From positions 8,311,001 through 8,375,000 of the forward strand of contig NZ_CP023688.1 in the NCBI RefSeq assembly GCF_008704655.1: a stretch of 64,000 nt of DNA. Direction: 5' to 3'. The notes beneath the pieces were generated by a model. The model searched no databases. It worked only from the letters and a program-made list of their open reading frames with translations, and had not been told where the DNA came from. A program made the position numbers and the translations under genes. Positions within the stretch are counted from its first letter, which is position 1. Each line of letters begins with the position of its first letter. Shown here piece by piece: positions 1 to 8,086 of the stretch. This DNA comes from Streptomyces rimosus. GTDB lineage: Bacteria; Actinomycetota; Actinomycetes; Streptomycetales; Streptomycetaceae.

Positions 1-831
1 CCGGAGCAGGTCGAGGCGGCGGCCCAGGCGGCGGAGGACGCCTTCGGGCCGATCGACGTCTGGGTCAACTGCGCGTTCAGCACGGTGTTCGCGCCGTTCA
101 CGGAGGTCACGCCGGAGGAGTACCGGCGCGCCACCGAAGTCACGTACTTCGGGTTCGTCAACGGCACCCGGGCCGCGCTGCGGCGCATGCTGCCGCGCGA
201 CGCGGGCGCGATCGTGCAGGTCGGCTCCGCCCTCGGCTTCCGCTCCGTACCGCTGCAATCGGTCTACTGCGGCGCCAAGCACGCCATCAACGGCTTCACG
301 TCCAGCGTGCGCACCGAACTGCTGCACCGGAAGAGCCGGGTGGCGGTCACCGTCGTCCAGATGCCCGCCGTCAACACCCCGCAGTTCGACTGGGTGCTCT
401 CGCGCCTGCCGAAGCACCCGCGGCCGGTGGCCCCGGTCTACCAGCCGGAAGTGGCCGCGCGGGCCGTGGTGCACGCGGCGGACCACCCGCGGCGCAAGCA
501 GTACTACGTCGGCGCCTCCACCGTGGCGACCATCCTCGGCAACCGGATCGCGCCCGCCCTGCTGGACCGCTATCTCGCCCGTACGGGTTACGACGCGCAG
601 CAGATGGACGGGCGTCCGGGCACCGGGCGGCCGGTGAACCTGTGGGAGCCGGCGGACGGCCCGGACGGCCGGGACCACGGCGCGCACGGCATCTTCGACG
701 ACAGCTCCAGCCCGCACGCGCCCCAGGCGGCCCTGGCACGCCACCCCGTCCTCGTGGCGGCGGCCTCGGCGGTGGCGGGAGCGGCGGTCGGCGCGGTGCT
801 GAAGCCCGTACGGAACGGCCGGCGCCGCTGA
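1..831 (+). CDS. SDR-family oxidoreductase (5'-truncated by window edge)
   Basis: The reading frame is open from base 1, so the N-terminal half of the Rossmann fold (the TGxxxGxG loop) lies outside the window. What remains is a classical short-chain dehydrogenase: the NAG-like segment WVNCAFS, the catalytic Ser in VGSALGF, and the YxxxK pair in YCGAKHA. The C-terminal part is long, with an acidic/His-rich stretch and a final hydrophobic helix (about residues 255-275 of the visible part) ending in basic residues. This is typical of the large actinomycete SDRs that may touch the membrane. Members reduce ketones or oxidise alcohols with NAD(P)H; the substrate cannot be read. It ends 21 bases before the convergent flavodoxin-like gene. 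Confidence 0.85.
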   Translation, partial: PEQVEAAAQAAEDAFGPIDVWVNCAFSTVFAPFTEVTPEEYRRATEVTYFGFVNGTRAALRRMLPRDAGAIVQVGSALGFRSVPLQSVYCGAKHAINGFTSSVRTELLHRKSRVAVTVVQMPAVNTPQFDWVLSRLPKHPRPVAPVYQPEVAARAVVHAADHPRRKQYYVGASTVATILGNRIAPALLDRYLARTGYDAQQMDGRPGTGRPVNLWEPADGPDGRDHGAHGIFDDSSSPHAPQAALARHPVLVAAASAVAGAAVGAVLKPVRNGRRR

Positions 832-852
832 GCCGCGGCGGGCGGCGGCCGG

Positions 853-1458
853 TCAGGGCGACGGCGGATACCCGTACTGGCGCAGCAGCCGCGCCAGGTG
901 CACCGCGTTGATGGCGACCGTACGCGTCGAGTCCGCCACCGCCTTCGGGCGCTCGTCCAGGTCCTGGAAGTCCGTGGTGTGCTGCGACTCGCCCACCCAG
1001 TACGTGACGGCATTGGGCGCCAGCGAGAAGCCCAGATCGTTGAGGCCCTGGAAGAGGTCGGCGCTGACCTTGTGGGCGCCGTCCTCGTTGCCGACGACGG
1101 CCACCGCGCCGACCTTGCCGTACGTCAGCTGCCGCCCCTGGTCGTCGGTCTCGGCGATGTCCGCGTTCATCCGTTCCAGGACGCGCTGGCACAGGCTGGA
1201 GGGGTGGCCGAGCCAGATCGGGGTGGCCAGCAGCACGATGTCGGCCGCCATGAGCTTGTCGCGCAGCCCCGGCCAGGCGTCCCCGTTGCCCATGTCCACG
1301 GCGACGCCGGGACGCACGTCATGGTCGGCGACGCGCACGGATTCGCAGGTCACCCCGAGGTCGCCGAGTTCGGCCAGTACCTGGTCCGCCAGCAGCTGAC
1401 TGCTGGAGCGGGTGGGGGAGGGGTTCAGGGTGCAGACGATGGCCAGGGCCCGGATCAT
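853..1458 (-). CDS. Flavodoxin-like NAD(P)H-dependent FMN reductase
   Basis: A 201-residue single-domain protein. The N-terminus has a beta strand followed by the phosphate-binding segment TLNPSPTRSSSQ, and the middle has the strand-loop ADIVLLATPIWLGHPSSLC typical of the flavodoxin-like NADPH-dependent FMN reductase superfamily. Such proteins bind FMN and reduce quinones, azo compounds or flavins in the cytoplasm. The ATG at 1458 is preceded by a clear purine-rich ribosome site (GAGGAGCTGCC just upstream). It stands alone between the convergent SDR gene and a membrane-protein gene on the same strand. The family call is firm; the substrate is not. Confidence 0.85.
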   Translation of the reverse strand: MIRALAIVCTLNPSPTRSSSQLLADQVLAELGDLGVTCESVRVADHDVRPGVAVDMGNGDAWPGLRDKLMAADIVLLATPIWLGHPSSLCQRVLERMNADIAETDDQGRQLTYGKVGAVAVVGNEDGAHKVSADLFQGLNDLGFSLAPNAVTYWVGESQHTTDFQDLDERPKAVADSTRTVAINAVHLARLLRQYGYPPSP

Positions 1459-1580
1459 GGCAGCTCCTCAGAGGTCGGCAGGGCGCGCGGACGCCGTGGT
1501 GCCCCCGGTGGGACCGTAACCCGGGTTCCCGCACCCCGCCGTCCGACGCGGGGCGGACGGACGCCACCGCGCGGCGGCGC

Positions 1581-2072
1581 TCACTTCCTGGCCGCGTACC
1601 GGTGCCGGGCCCAGGCGGGCAGCGCGAACCAGCACAGCAGGAACCACACCACCAGGCCCGAGACGATCCACGGGACGGCGCTGTCGTGCAGCGCGACGCG
1701 CAGGATCAGCAGGAATGCCGAGGTGACGGTGGCCAGCAGGAGCACCAGGCCGACGATGGTCAGCCGGGAGGCCCAGACGACCGTCTCCGGCTTGATGTGC
1801 TGCCCGGTGACGAACCGGTGGAAGGCGACCGGGCCGACGAGCGCGCCGGTCGCCGCCGCGCCCAGGCACAGCGTCACCACGTAGATGGCCCGCTCGGTCG
1901 GCCCGAGGGTGGCGAAGCGGGGCGTGAAGACGACGGTCAGCAGGAAGCCGAAGAGGATCTGCACGCCGGTCTGGGCGACCCGTACCTCTTGCAGCAGTTC
2001 GTTCCACCGTCGGTCGGCGCGTTCCTCGGCCGACTCGTGGCGGCCTTCGGACGCCTGCCGCGCGGGTGCCAT
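1581..2072 (-). CDS. DUF6328-like integral membrane protein
   Basis: 163 residues from the ATG at 2072. A soluble, acidic, Glu/Arg-rich N-terminal helix (about residues 8-35) is followed by four hydrophobic segments around residues 38-55, 62-82, 100-122 and 130-150. A short basic tail follows. This matches the layout of small four-helix actinobacterial membrane proteins annotated as DUF6328. No catalytic motif is visible and no function is known. The frame stays open further upstream into the DUF397 gene, but that extension overlaps a real gene in another frame, so the ATG at 2072 is preferred. Confidence 0.75.
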   Translation of the reverse strand: MAPARQASEGRHESAEERADRRWNELLQEVRVAQTGVQILFGFLLTVVFTPRFATLGPTERAIYVVTLCLGAAATGALVGPVAFHRFVTGQHIKPETVVWASRLTIVGLVLLLATVTSAFLLILRVALHDSAVPWIVSGLVVWFLLCWFALPAWARHRYAARK

Positions 2073-2114
2073 GGACCCACGATAGGCGGGTGGGCGGGCG
2101 CTGTCGCGGTGAGG

Positions 2115-2146
2115 GCGGGCGGGGCAGCCATGGCTGCCCCGCCCGC
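2115..2146 (-). terminator. Perfect 16-bp inverted repeat, terminator for the DUF397 operon
   Basis: Bases 2115-2130 and 2131-2146 are exact reverse complements (centre at 2130/2131), giving a very GC-rich hairpin. It begins 15 bases beyond the DUF397 stop codon in the direction of transcription, where a terminator for the minus-strand regulator pair is expected. There is no clear U-run, which is common for Streptomyces terminators. Confidence 0.7.
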
Positions 2147-2160
2147 TGTCTTGCTTGCTG

Positions 2161-2376
2161 CTAGAAGTGTCCCGCCTTGACGGCTTGGATGAATTCATCC
2201 CAAGCCGCACAGGGGAACCTGGTGACCGACGCGGGGTTTTTGGAGTCCCGCACCGGCACATTCCCGGAAAGCCCGGCCGCGAGAGATATTTCCACGCAGT
2301 CCCCGGCATTATTGGCGGAGTAGCTCGATTTCCTCCATCCGTCGGAAGGTGAACCAGCTGCTGCACTGTGGGTCAT
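2161..2376 (-). CDS. DUF397 domain protein
   Basis: A 71-residue DUF397 protein. The signature WRKSSYS near residue 14 is followed by a CVEIS strand, then VPVRDSKNP and a C-terminal segment containing WDEFI. DUF397 proteins are small partners of XRE/DUF5753 regulators in actinomycetes and are often implicated in developmental control or as toxin-antitoxin-like pairs. Its start overlaps the stop of the upstream XRE gene by 4 bases (ATGA), so the two are translationally coupled. This pairing is the strongest evidence for its role as partner or target of that regulator. Confidence 0.9.
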   Translation of the reverse strand: MTHSAAAGSPSDGWRKSSYSANNAGDCVEISLAAGLSGNVPVRDSKNPASVTRFPCAAWDEFIQAVKAGHF

Positions 2377-3197
2377 TGGCTGAGATCCTTTGATGCTGCG
2401 GCGATCATGTCAAGCGACCTGTCGGGCGGTGCGGCGACAGCCAGGAGGAGATCATAAGTGTGATCGGCCTCCGCCAGGGCCTCTGCGTCACCCAGGAGTT
2501 GGCCTTGCCGGAATCCGTCGGCCATCACCACGTCTGGCCCGGTGTCCAGATGCAGCATCGCGAACGACCCGGCCATGCCACCAGCGTACCCACCCTCGTC
2601 GTAAGGGATGACCTGGACCACGATGCGGGGGTTCTCCGCTGCTGTCGCGAGTTGGTCAAGCTGCTCCCGCATCACGGCTCGGGTGCCCTGACGCCGCCTC
2701 AGCACACTCTCGTCCAGCACCACCCAGAGGCGCGGGGCCTCGGCACGTTGGAGGATGCGTTGCCGCGCGAGCCGAGCGGCAACGTGCTCTTCGATCAACT
2801 CCGCGTCAGCTCGGCTGGTGGAGAGAACCGCCCGCGCGTACGCCTCTGTCTGCAGCAGCCCAGGCACTACCTGCACCTGGAATGAGCGGATGCGCGTCGC
2901 CTGTTCCTCCAGCTCCACGAACGGCCGGAACCATGGCGGGTACGCGTACTTGATGACCAGCGGCCAGAGGCGCCGATAGTGATCCTCTGTGCGGAAGATC
3001 GCGTCACTCACCACGGCCAGCCGTTCGGTGGGGAGCCGCTGCGCCGACTCGATCTTGTTCAGGTACGAGGCCGAGATCCCGGCCTCTTGGGCCAAGCGAC
3101 GTTGGGAGACGCGGGCACGTTCCCGGCGCCGCCTCAAATCCGTGGCGAAGAAACCGAGTACGGACGAGTACGGGTCCAGATTATCCGCTGCCGACAT
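2373..3197 (-). CDS. XRE-family regulator with DUF5753 domain
   Basis: 274 residues. An N-terminal Cro/C1-type helix-turn-helix spans about residues 15-75, with the recognition region RRLAQEAGISASYLNKIE. The rest, about residues 95-270, is the DUF5753 sensor or partner-binding domain, with the usual VVPGLLQTEAYARA segment. It is coupled to the DUF397 gene downstream. The divergent 65-aa gene at 3377 shares its upstream region. Three GTTGAC/GTCAAC inverted repeats lie directly before its start codon, so autoregulation is likely. The founding examples (the WhiJ/BldB neighbourhood) act in development; which pathway this pair controls is unknown. Confidence 0.92.
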   Translation of the reverse strand: MSAADNLDPYSSVLGFFATDLRRRRERARVSQRRLAQEAGISASYLNKIESAQRLPTERLAVVSDAIFRTEDHYRRLWPLVIKYAYPPWFRPFVELEEQATRIRSFQVQVVPGLLQTEAYARAVLSTSRADAELIEEHVAARLARQRILQRAEAPRLWVVLDESVLRRRQGTRAVMREQLDQLATAAENPRIVVQVIPYDEGGYAGGMAGSFAMLHLDTGPDVVMADGFRQGQLLGDAEALAEADHTYDLLLAVAAPPDRSLDMIAAASKDLSQ

Positions 3198-3214
3198 GGG
3201 TCAGCTCCTCTCGC

Positions 3215-3297
3215 GTTGACGTAACACAGTGTCAACGCCGGGGCGTTGACCGGAGGCCGGTCAACGGAAATTTGCGTTGACAGGATTACGTGTCAAC
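3215..3297. promoter_or_regulatory. Three tandem inverted repeats GTTGAC-N9/10-GTCAAC
   Basis: Three palindromic sites occupy 3215-3236, 3245-3265 and 3276-3297. Each has GTTGAC and GTCAAC arms separated by 10, 9 and 10 bases; the first and third extend to 8-bp arms (GCGTTGAC/GTCAACGC). Their centres are about 30 bp apart, close to three helical turns, so all would face the same side of the DNA. They lie between the divergent XRE/DUF5753 gene and the 65-aa gene. The likely binder is the XRE protein itself (inference). Confidence 0.75.
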
Positions 3298-3376
3298 GCG
3301 CCCGCCTGGCCAAGGCACCGCCTGTACCCGAAAGGTGAGAGGGCAAGGAAGACCAGCGCAGCAAAGAAGGTGTCCG

Positions 3377-3574
3377 ATGACATATCGAGCCGGCGTGTGG
3401 GTGTTCGACCGCGCGAGCGGTCGAGTGGGCAAGGTGCTCCGTGACGGGGAGGGCCCGGACCGGGTCCTGATCATGAGCGCGAGCGGCATCGCGTGGCAGG
3501 CGGAAGCCGTGGGCCTGCGGCTGGCCACCCCGGCCGAGCGTGCGTCGGCCGACGACGGCCGGGTGGAGGGGTGA
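3377..3574 (+). CDS. Small protein of unknown function, 65 aa
   Basis: Starts at ATG 3377, preceded by AAGAAGG. The product begins MTYRAGVWVFDRASGRVGKV and has the look of a small beta-barrel (KOW- or Sm-like spacing of Val/Gly strands), but this fold is only a guess. It ends with GTGA, where the next small gene starts, so the two are coupled. It is divergent from the XRE/DUF5753 regulator and shares the triple operator region. Small proteins of this kind are often found beside XRE/DUF397 pairs in Streptomyces. An in-frame GTG at 3290 is rejected because it lies inside the third operator. Confidence 0.7.
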   Translation: MTYRAGVWVFDRASGRVGKVLRDGEGPDRVLIMSASGIAWQAEAVGLRLATPAERASADDGRVEG

Positions 3575-3780
3575 CCTCATTGCCCAGGCAGAGCCCGCCC
3601 GTGCATCTCACAGAGCCGTTCGGTGATCTGGACCCGGTGCCCGTCACCGGTTGTGCCACCTGTGAGGACAAGGCCGAGGAGCGTAGGGAAGCCTTGGACA
3701 AGGGCTTCATCGCGGTAGCGGCGCTGGCCGCGAATGTCATTGGCCGCCATCCGCGAGGACACCGGCGGAAGGCCGGTTAG
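3571..3780 (+). CDS. Small protein of unknown function, 69 aa
   Basis: Begins at GTG 3571, overlapping the previous stop by 4 bases. The 69-residue product has a Pro-rich N-terminus, a single CATC cysteine pair near residue 30 followed by an acidic/basic helix (DKAEERREALDKG), then a hydrophobic stretch and a His/Arg-rich tail. No family is recognised. The coupling to the 65-aa gene and the strong hairpin 23 bases after its stop support a real two-gene transcript. Confidence 0.6.
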   Translation: MTSLPRQSPPVHLTEPFGDLDPVPVTGCATCEDKAEERREALDKGFIAVAALAANVIGRHPRGHRRKAG

Positions 3781-3802
3781 TACCCTGGCCAGTACACCGA
3801 GA

Positions 3803-3833
3803 GCCCCCGAATTCCGTTCGAGAATTCGGGGGC
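3803..3833 (+). terminator. Rho-independent-type hairpin, 12-bp perfect stem
   Basis: Arms at 3803-3814 (GCCCCCGAATTC) and 3822-3833 are exact reverse complements with a 7-base loop. It lies just after the stop codon of the 69-aa gene and before the acyltransferase gene, so it should end the two-gene transcript. Confidence 0.8.
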
Positions 3834-3896
3834 CGGGCGTGCACATGGGTACGCCCTGCTGGTCAGGGGGCTCGAACGGGATGAGAAACTGGCCGC

Positions 3897-4700
3897 GTGC
3901 CGAAAAAGAAGAACGTGTTCTCGTCTGTGGTGGCCTGGCGCCGCCGGGCCGTGTCCCGCGCGGTGCACCGCGGAGCGCGCTGGGTACGGGAGGCGGGCGC
4001 CGTCACCGCCGAGCGCCCGGGGCCGTACCGCTTCCGCCGACTGGAGGCCGGCGCCCGGCTGGCCTACCCGCAGGGCACGATCTTCGGCGACCCGTGGATC
4101 GAGATCGGCGCGTACTGCATCATCGCCCAGGACGTGACGCTGACCGCTGGCATGATGCCCGACCTCGACCTCGGCCCCGACCCGATCCTCACCCTCGGCA
4201 ACGGCGTCGTCCTGGGCCGCGGCAGCCATGTGATCGCGGATGTCCGGCTGACCATCGGCGACGACTGCTTCTTCGGCCCCGGCGTGTACGTCACGACCAC
4301 CAACCACAGCTACGACGACCCCGAGCTGCCCGTCGGCAAGCAGTGGCCGCGCAGCGAACCGGTCACCATCGGCCCGGGCAGCTGGATCGGCACCGGAGCG
4401 GTGATACTCCCGGGCGCCCGGCTGGGCCGCAACGTGGTGGTCGCGGCCGGCGCCGTCGTACGGGGCGAGGTCCCCGACCACTCGGTGGTGGCCGGGGCGC
4501 CCGCCAAGGTCGTCCGCTCCTGGGACCCGGAGGCCGGCTGGCAGCCGCCGCTGCGCACCCCCGCGCCGGTGCCGATACCCGAAGGCGTAACGTCCCGGCA
4601 GCTCGTCGCGCTGGCGGCGCTGGAGGCGGAGACGGGCGGCGCGGGGGCGGGGGAGCCGGGGCAGGGGGCGGCGGTACGGCGGCCCGCGGACGCGCCGTGA
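3897..4700 (+). CDS. Left-handed beta-helix (LbH) acyltransferase
   Basis: 267 residues from GTG 3897. After a basic N-terminal region of about 45 residues, residues 55-205 carry hexapeptide-repeat strands with many I/V-G-x4 turns (for example IGDDCFFGPGVYVTTTNH and ILPGARLGRNVVVAAGAVV). The segment ends with the classic VVAGAPAKVVRSW motif of the maltose/galactoside/serine O-acetyltransferase type. The His in TTNHSYDD is the expected catalytic base. Such enzymes form trimers and transfer acetyl or acyl groups from CoA. The C-terminal 50 residues are Ala/Gly-rich and probably disordered. The acceptor is unknown. Confidence 0.85.
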   Translation: MPKKKNVFSSVVAWRRRAVSRAVHRGARWVREAGAVTAERPGPYRFRRLEAGARLAYPQGTIFGDPWIEIGAYCIIAQDVTLTAGMMPDLDLGPDPILTLGNGVVLGRGSHVIADVRLTIGDDCFFGPGVYVTTTNHSYDDPELPVGKQWPRSEPVTIGPGSWIGTGAVILPGARLGRNVVVAAGAVVRGEVPDHSVVAGAPAKVVRSWDPEAGWQPPLRTPAPVPIPEGVTSRQLVALAALEAETGGAGAGEPGQGAAVRRPADAP

Positions 4701-4780
4701 GCTGAGGGCGCGCCCTCAGGAGGCGTGTGCCCAGAGATACGCACTCAGGGGGCGCACCTTCCGGGCGTGCGCCCAAGCCG

Positions 4781-5524
4781 CTATCCGTGCCGGGTCGCCG
4801 CCCCGCCGGATTCACGGACCGCGGCGTCCACGACGGCCTCCAGCCGCGCGTGGTGCGCGCCCTGCCAGTACACCCGCCCGCAGGCGGTGCACTGCGCGAA
4901 CACGTCGTACGTACGCCGTGTACCGCCCTCCAGCCGCTCCTCGACCGTGCCCTTCTCGGCCTCCTTGAGCAGCCCGTTGCACGCCGTGCACCGGGTCCAC
5001 GGCGCGAGCTCCGGCGCGAACCGTCCCAGCACGTCGCGCAGTTGTTCGTCCGGGCGGTCGCTGTAGACGAACGCGCCCGCCCAGTTCTCGCGCCGCCGCA
5101 GCAGACCGCGGTCCCGCGACAGCAGCACCCGCCGCTCGGCCGCCGACCGCGCGGCCAGCGCCGGATCGCCGATGTCCGTGCTCTCGTACGCCGCGTCCAC
5201 GCCCAGCAGCCGCAGCCGCCGCGCGAGCGTCCCCAGATGCACGTCGAGCAGGAACCGCAGCGGAGCGCCCGGCACCCGCTGCGGCCGCCGCACCGCGCAC
5301 ACCTCCACGGACTCGCCGTCCCGCGGCACGTGCGACACCGCCGTCTCCCGCCCGTCCACCAGAAGGCGGCCCACTTCGGTCAGCGGGACGCCGAGCGATT
5401 CCACGACGTGTCCGAGGGTGGACGTCCCGTCGGTACGCAGCGCGGTGCGGCCTTCGCGCCGCTCGGAAGGGACGAAGAGCCGCAGCTCAGGGGCGACAGT
5501 GAGGAGGATCTCGGGTCGGTTCAC
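4781..5524 (-). CDS. Mut7-C RNase-domain protein with N-terminal ubiquitin-like domain
   Basis: 247 residues from GTG 5524. Residues 1-75 look like a beta-grasp ubiquitin-like domain (about LLTVAPELRLFV to GESVEVCAV). Residues 85-240 match the Mut7-C domain: the PIN-like start FLLDVHLGTLARRLRLLGVD, the acidic LLSRDRGLL, and a zinc ribbon built from CTACNG and CTACGR. Mut7-C proteins are predicted ribonucleases of unknown substrate. The frame extends upstream without a stop, but that part is low-complexity and overlaps the divergent gene's promoter, so GTG 5524 is chosen. Confidence 0.85.
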   Translation of the reverse strand: MNRPEILLTVAPELRLFVPSERREGRTALRTDGTSTLGHVVESLGVPLTEVGRLLVDGRETAVSHVPRDGESVEVCAVRRPQRVPGAPLRFLLDVHLGTLARRLRLLGVDAAYESTDIGDPALAARSAAERRVLLSRDRGLLRRRENWAGAFVYSDRPDEQLRDVLGRFAPELAPWTRCTACNGLLKEAEKGTVEERLEGGTRRTYDVFAQCTACGRVYWQGAHHARLEAVVDAAVRESGGAATRHG

Positions 5525-5672
5525 GCCGACAGCATGCCACCGTGCGGCAGGGCCGCCCACGCGGACCCTGGGACCGCGGCGGCCTGCCCCGAGCGGCCCA
5601 GTGCCCTCTCGCCACACGGCCGTTCCTGTGGTGTCCTCGTCGGACGGGGCGGTGCCGGACGGGAGGACCACG

Positions 5673-6641
5673 GTGCGGTTGACCAGGCGTACGGGGACGG
5701 CGACGGCGGCGCTGCTCTGCGCCCTGCTGGCCGGCGCGGCGAGCGGCTGTCAGCAGGGCGGGACCAGCGGGCGTTCACCGTTCATCGGAAAGGCCGCACG
5801 GCCCGCTCCGGTCCTCGCCGTGAAGATCGACAACGTACGCGCCGCACGCCCGCAGACGGGCCTCGACGGCGCGGACCTCGTCTACGTGGAGCGGGTCGAG
5901 GCCGGGCTCTCGCGGCTGCTGGCCGTCTACTCCTCCCGGCTGCCGGAGTCCGTCGGCCCGGTGCGCAGCGCGCGCGAATCCGACCTGGAACTGCTGCGCC
6001 AGTTCGGCCGCCCCGCCTTCGCCTACTCCGGTACGCAGACCAAGCTGGACCCGGTCGTCGAAGCCGCCCCGTTGTATCCGGTGCCGCTCGGCAAGGCGGG
6101 CGGCGCCTACTCCCGCAGCAAGGAGCGCGCGGCGCCGCACAACCTCTACGTCAGCCCCGCACGCGCCCTGAAGGCGGCGCCCAACGCGAGCACCGCCCGC
6201 GACATCGGCTTCCGCTTCGGCGCCGCGCCGTCCGGCGGCCGCACCACCTCCTCGTACACGGCCCGGTACCCGTCCGCCCGCTTCACCTTCGACTGGTCGG
6301 CGGAGCGGCACGGCTGGCTGGTGTCCATGGACGGCGACCCGGTCCGCGCCACGGGCGGACAGCGGCTCGCGGTCCCCACGGTCGTCGTCCAGGGCGTACG
6401 CATCCACGCGTCCCGCTACCACGACCGCATGGGCGCCTACTCCCCCTACACCGAGACCACCGGCGCGGGGCCCGCCCGCGTACTGCGCGACGGCAAGGCG
6501 TATGAGGCCCATTGGTCACGTCCGTCCGCCGACGGCGGTACGGACTTCACCACCGCGTCGGGCGCCCGGCTCGCGTTCGCGTCCGGGCAGGTGTGGGTGG
6601 TGTACGTACCGCAGGACGAGGTGGGCGGCGGGTCTGGGTAG
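5673..6641 (+). CDS. DUF3048 domain lipoprotein (YerB-like)
   Basis: 322 residues from GTG 5673, preceded by GGGAGGA. The N-terminus is a lipoprotein signal: basic start, hydrophobic core ALLCALLAGAASGC with Cys as lipobox residue, so the protein should be anchored outside the membrane. The body matches DUF3048: VLAVKIDNVRAARPQTGL near the N-terminus, the central VGPVRSARESDLELL, and a C-terminal half ending in VWVVYVP. The family is widespread in Firmicutes and actinobacteria with no established activity. It is transcribed alone and converges on the P450 gene 6 bases later. Confidence 0.88.
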   Translation: MRLTRRTGTATAALLCALLAGAASGCQQGGTSGRSPFIGKAARPAPVLAVKIDNVRAARPQTGLDGADLVYVERVEAGLSRLLAVYSSRLPESVGPVRSARESDLELLRQFGRPAFAYSGTQTKLDPVVEAAPLYPVPLGKAGGAYSRSKERAAPHNLYVSPARALKAAPNASTARDIGFRFGAAPSGGRTTSSYTARYPSARFTFDWSAERHGWLVSMDGDPVRATGGQRLAVPTVVVQGVRIHASRYHDRMGAYSPYTETTGAGPARVLRDGKAYEAHWSRPSADGGTDFTTASGARLAFASGQVWVVYVPQDEVGGGSG

Positions 6642-6647
6642 GCGCGC

Positions 6648-7865
6648 TCACACCGCGACCAGCAGCTCGCGCAGTCCTCGGATCACGAAGTTCGGCTTGC
6701 GTTCCGGAGTGGCGGCCAGGCGCAGGTCAGGGGCCCGGCGGAGCAACGCCGCCAGCGAGGCGGCCAGTTCGATACGGGCCAGGGGCGCGCCGATGCAGTA
6801 GTGGATACCGGCGCTGAAGGAGATGTGCGGGTTGTCCTTACGGGCGAGGTCGAGCCGTTCGGGGTGGTCGAAGGCTGCCGGGTCGTGGTTGGCCGAGCCG
6901 AAGAGTAGCGCGATCTCGCTGCCGCGCGGCACGACCGTACCGCCGATCTCGATGTCGTCCAGCACCCAGCGTTCGAAGAGCTGGAGCGGCGTGTCGTGGC
7001 GCAGCAACTCCTCCACGGCGGTGGGCAGCAGCGCGGCCGGGGCCGCGCGCAGGGCCGCCAACTGCTCCGGGTGGCGGAAGAGCGCGTACCAGCCGTTGGC
7101 CGTCGCGTTGACAGTGGCCTCGTGGCCCGCGTTCAGCAGCAGGACACAGGTCGAGATCATCTCCTGTTCGCTCAGCGACTCGCCCTCGTCGTACGCGGCG
7201 ATCAGCCCGGAGATCAGGTCGTCCCCCGGCGCACTGCGCCGAGCGGCGATCAATTCCCGCAGGTAGCCGGAGAATTCCAGCGAAGCGGCCACCGCGCGCC
7301 GGGCCGTCTCCTCCGGCGGGTTCAGCTCGTACATGCCGCAGATGGCGGCCGACCAGGGGCGCAGCGCATGCCGGTCGGCCTCGGGGATGCCGAGCATTTC
7401 GGCGATCACCGCGACGGGCAGCGGCTCCGCGACCCGCGCCACCAGGTCCCCGCCGCCGTCCGCGACCAGATCCGCGGCCAGCCGGTCCGCCAGGGCTTCG
7501 ACGTAGGGCCGCAGCCGCTCGACCGTACGGGCGGTGAACGCCTTCGAGACCAGACGGCGGATGCGGGTGTGGGCGGGCGCCTCCAGGTCGAGCATGCCGT
7601 TGTCGTTGAGCACGTGGAACGGCTCGTGCTCGGGTGGCGGAGCGGTACGGCCGAACTCCTCGTGCGTGAAGCGGTGCCGGTACGTACGGCCCAGCCGGCG
7701 GTCGCGGAGCAGCGCCGCGACGTCCGCGTGGCGCGGGACGAGCCACTGGTTGGAGGGCGCGAAATAGTGCACCCGGCCGCGGGCGCGCAGCTCGGCGTAG
7801 GCGGGATACGGGTCGGCGACGAAATCCGGCGACCAGGGATCGAAGACTGCCTGGACTCCTTCCAT
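6648..7865 (-). CDS. Cytochrome P450
   Basis: 405 residues, normal for a bacterial soluble P450. Seen directly: the I-helix oxygen-binding motif AGHEAT near residue 240, the K-helix ExxR in EELLRHD, and the heme loop FSAGIHYCIGAPLAR with the axial thiolate at Cys357. It belongs to the broad CYP105/107-like group of actinomycete P450s that hydroxylate or epoxidise diffusible substrates with electrons from ferredoxin; no ferredoxin gene is adjacent. It is divergent from the TetR gene at 8087, which may control it. The substrate cannot be predicted. Confidence 0.93.
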   Translation of the reverse strand: MEGVQAVFDPWSPDFVADPYPAYAELRARGRVHYFAPSNQWLVPRHADVAALLRDRRLGRTYRHRFTHEEFGRTAPPPEHEPFHVLNDNGMLDLEAPAHTRIRRLVSKAFTARTVERLRPYVEALADRLAADLVADGGGDLVARVAEPLPVAVIAEMLGIPEADRHALRPWSAAICGMYELNPPEETARRAVAASLEFSGYLRELIAARRSAPGDDLISGLIAAYDEGESLSEQEMISTCVLLLNAGHEATVNATANGWYALFRHPEQLAALRAAPAALLPTAVEELLRHDTPLQLFERWVLDDIEIGGTVVPRGSEIALLFGSANHDPAAFDHPERLDLARKDNPHISFSAGIHYCIGAPLARIELAASLAALLRRAPDLRLAATPERKPNFVIRGLRELLVAV

Positions 7866-8086
7866 GCGCGGACGGTAGCCGCCGCCACCCGGGTGTGACC
7901 AGCCCGGCGCGTACCGTCCAAGTGGACGTCCGAGGGGAAGCGCCGCAGAGATCCGTCCGGTCCGTCCGAACCGTCAAAGGGGTGTCGAAGTCCGGCCCGG
8001 CCGTTCTGTCCCGGTGGCCGGACCCGTACGGTGTCAGGGTGGATGAGCATGTCCACGATCGCCACCACGTTCATCAGGGGGACCCG

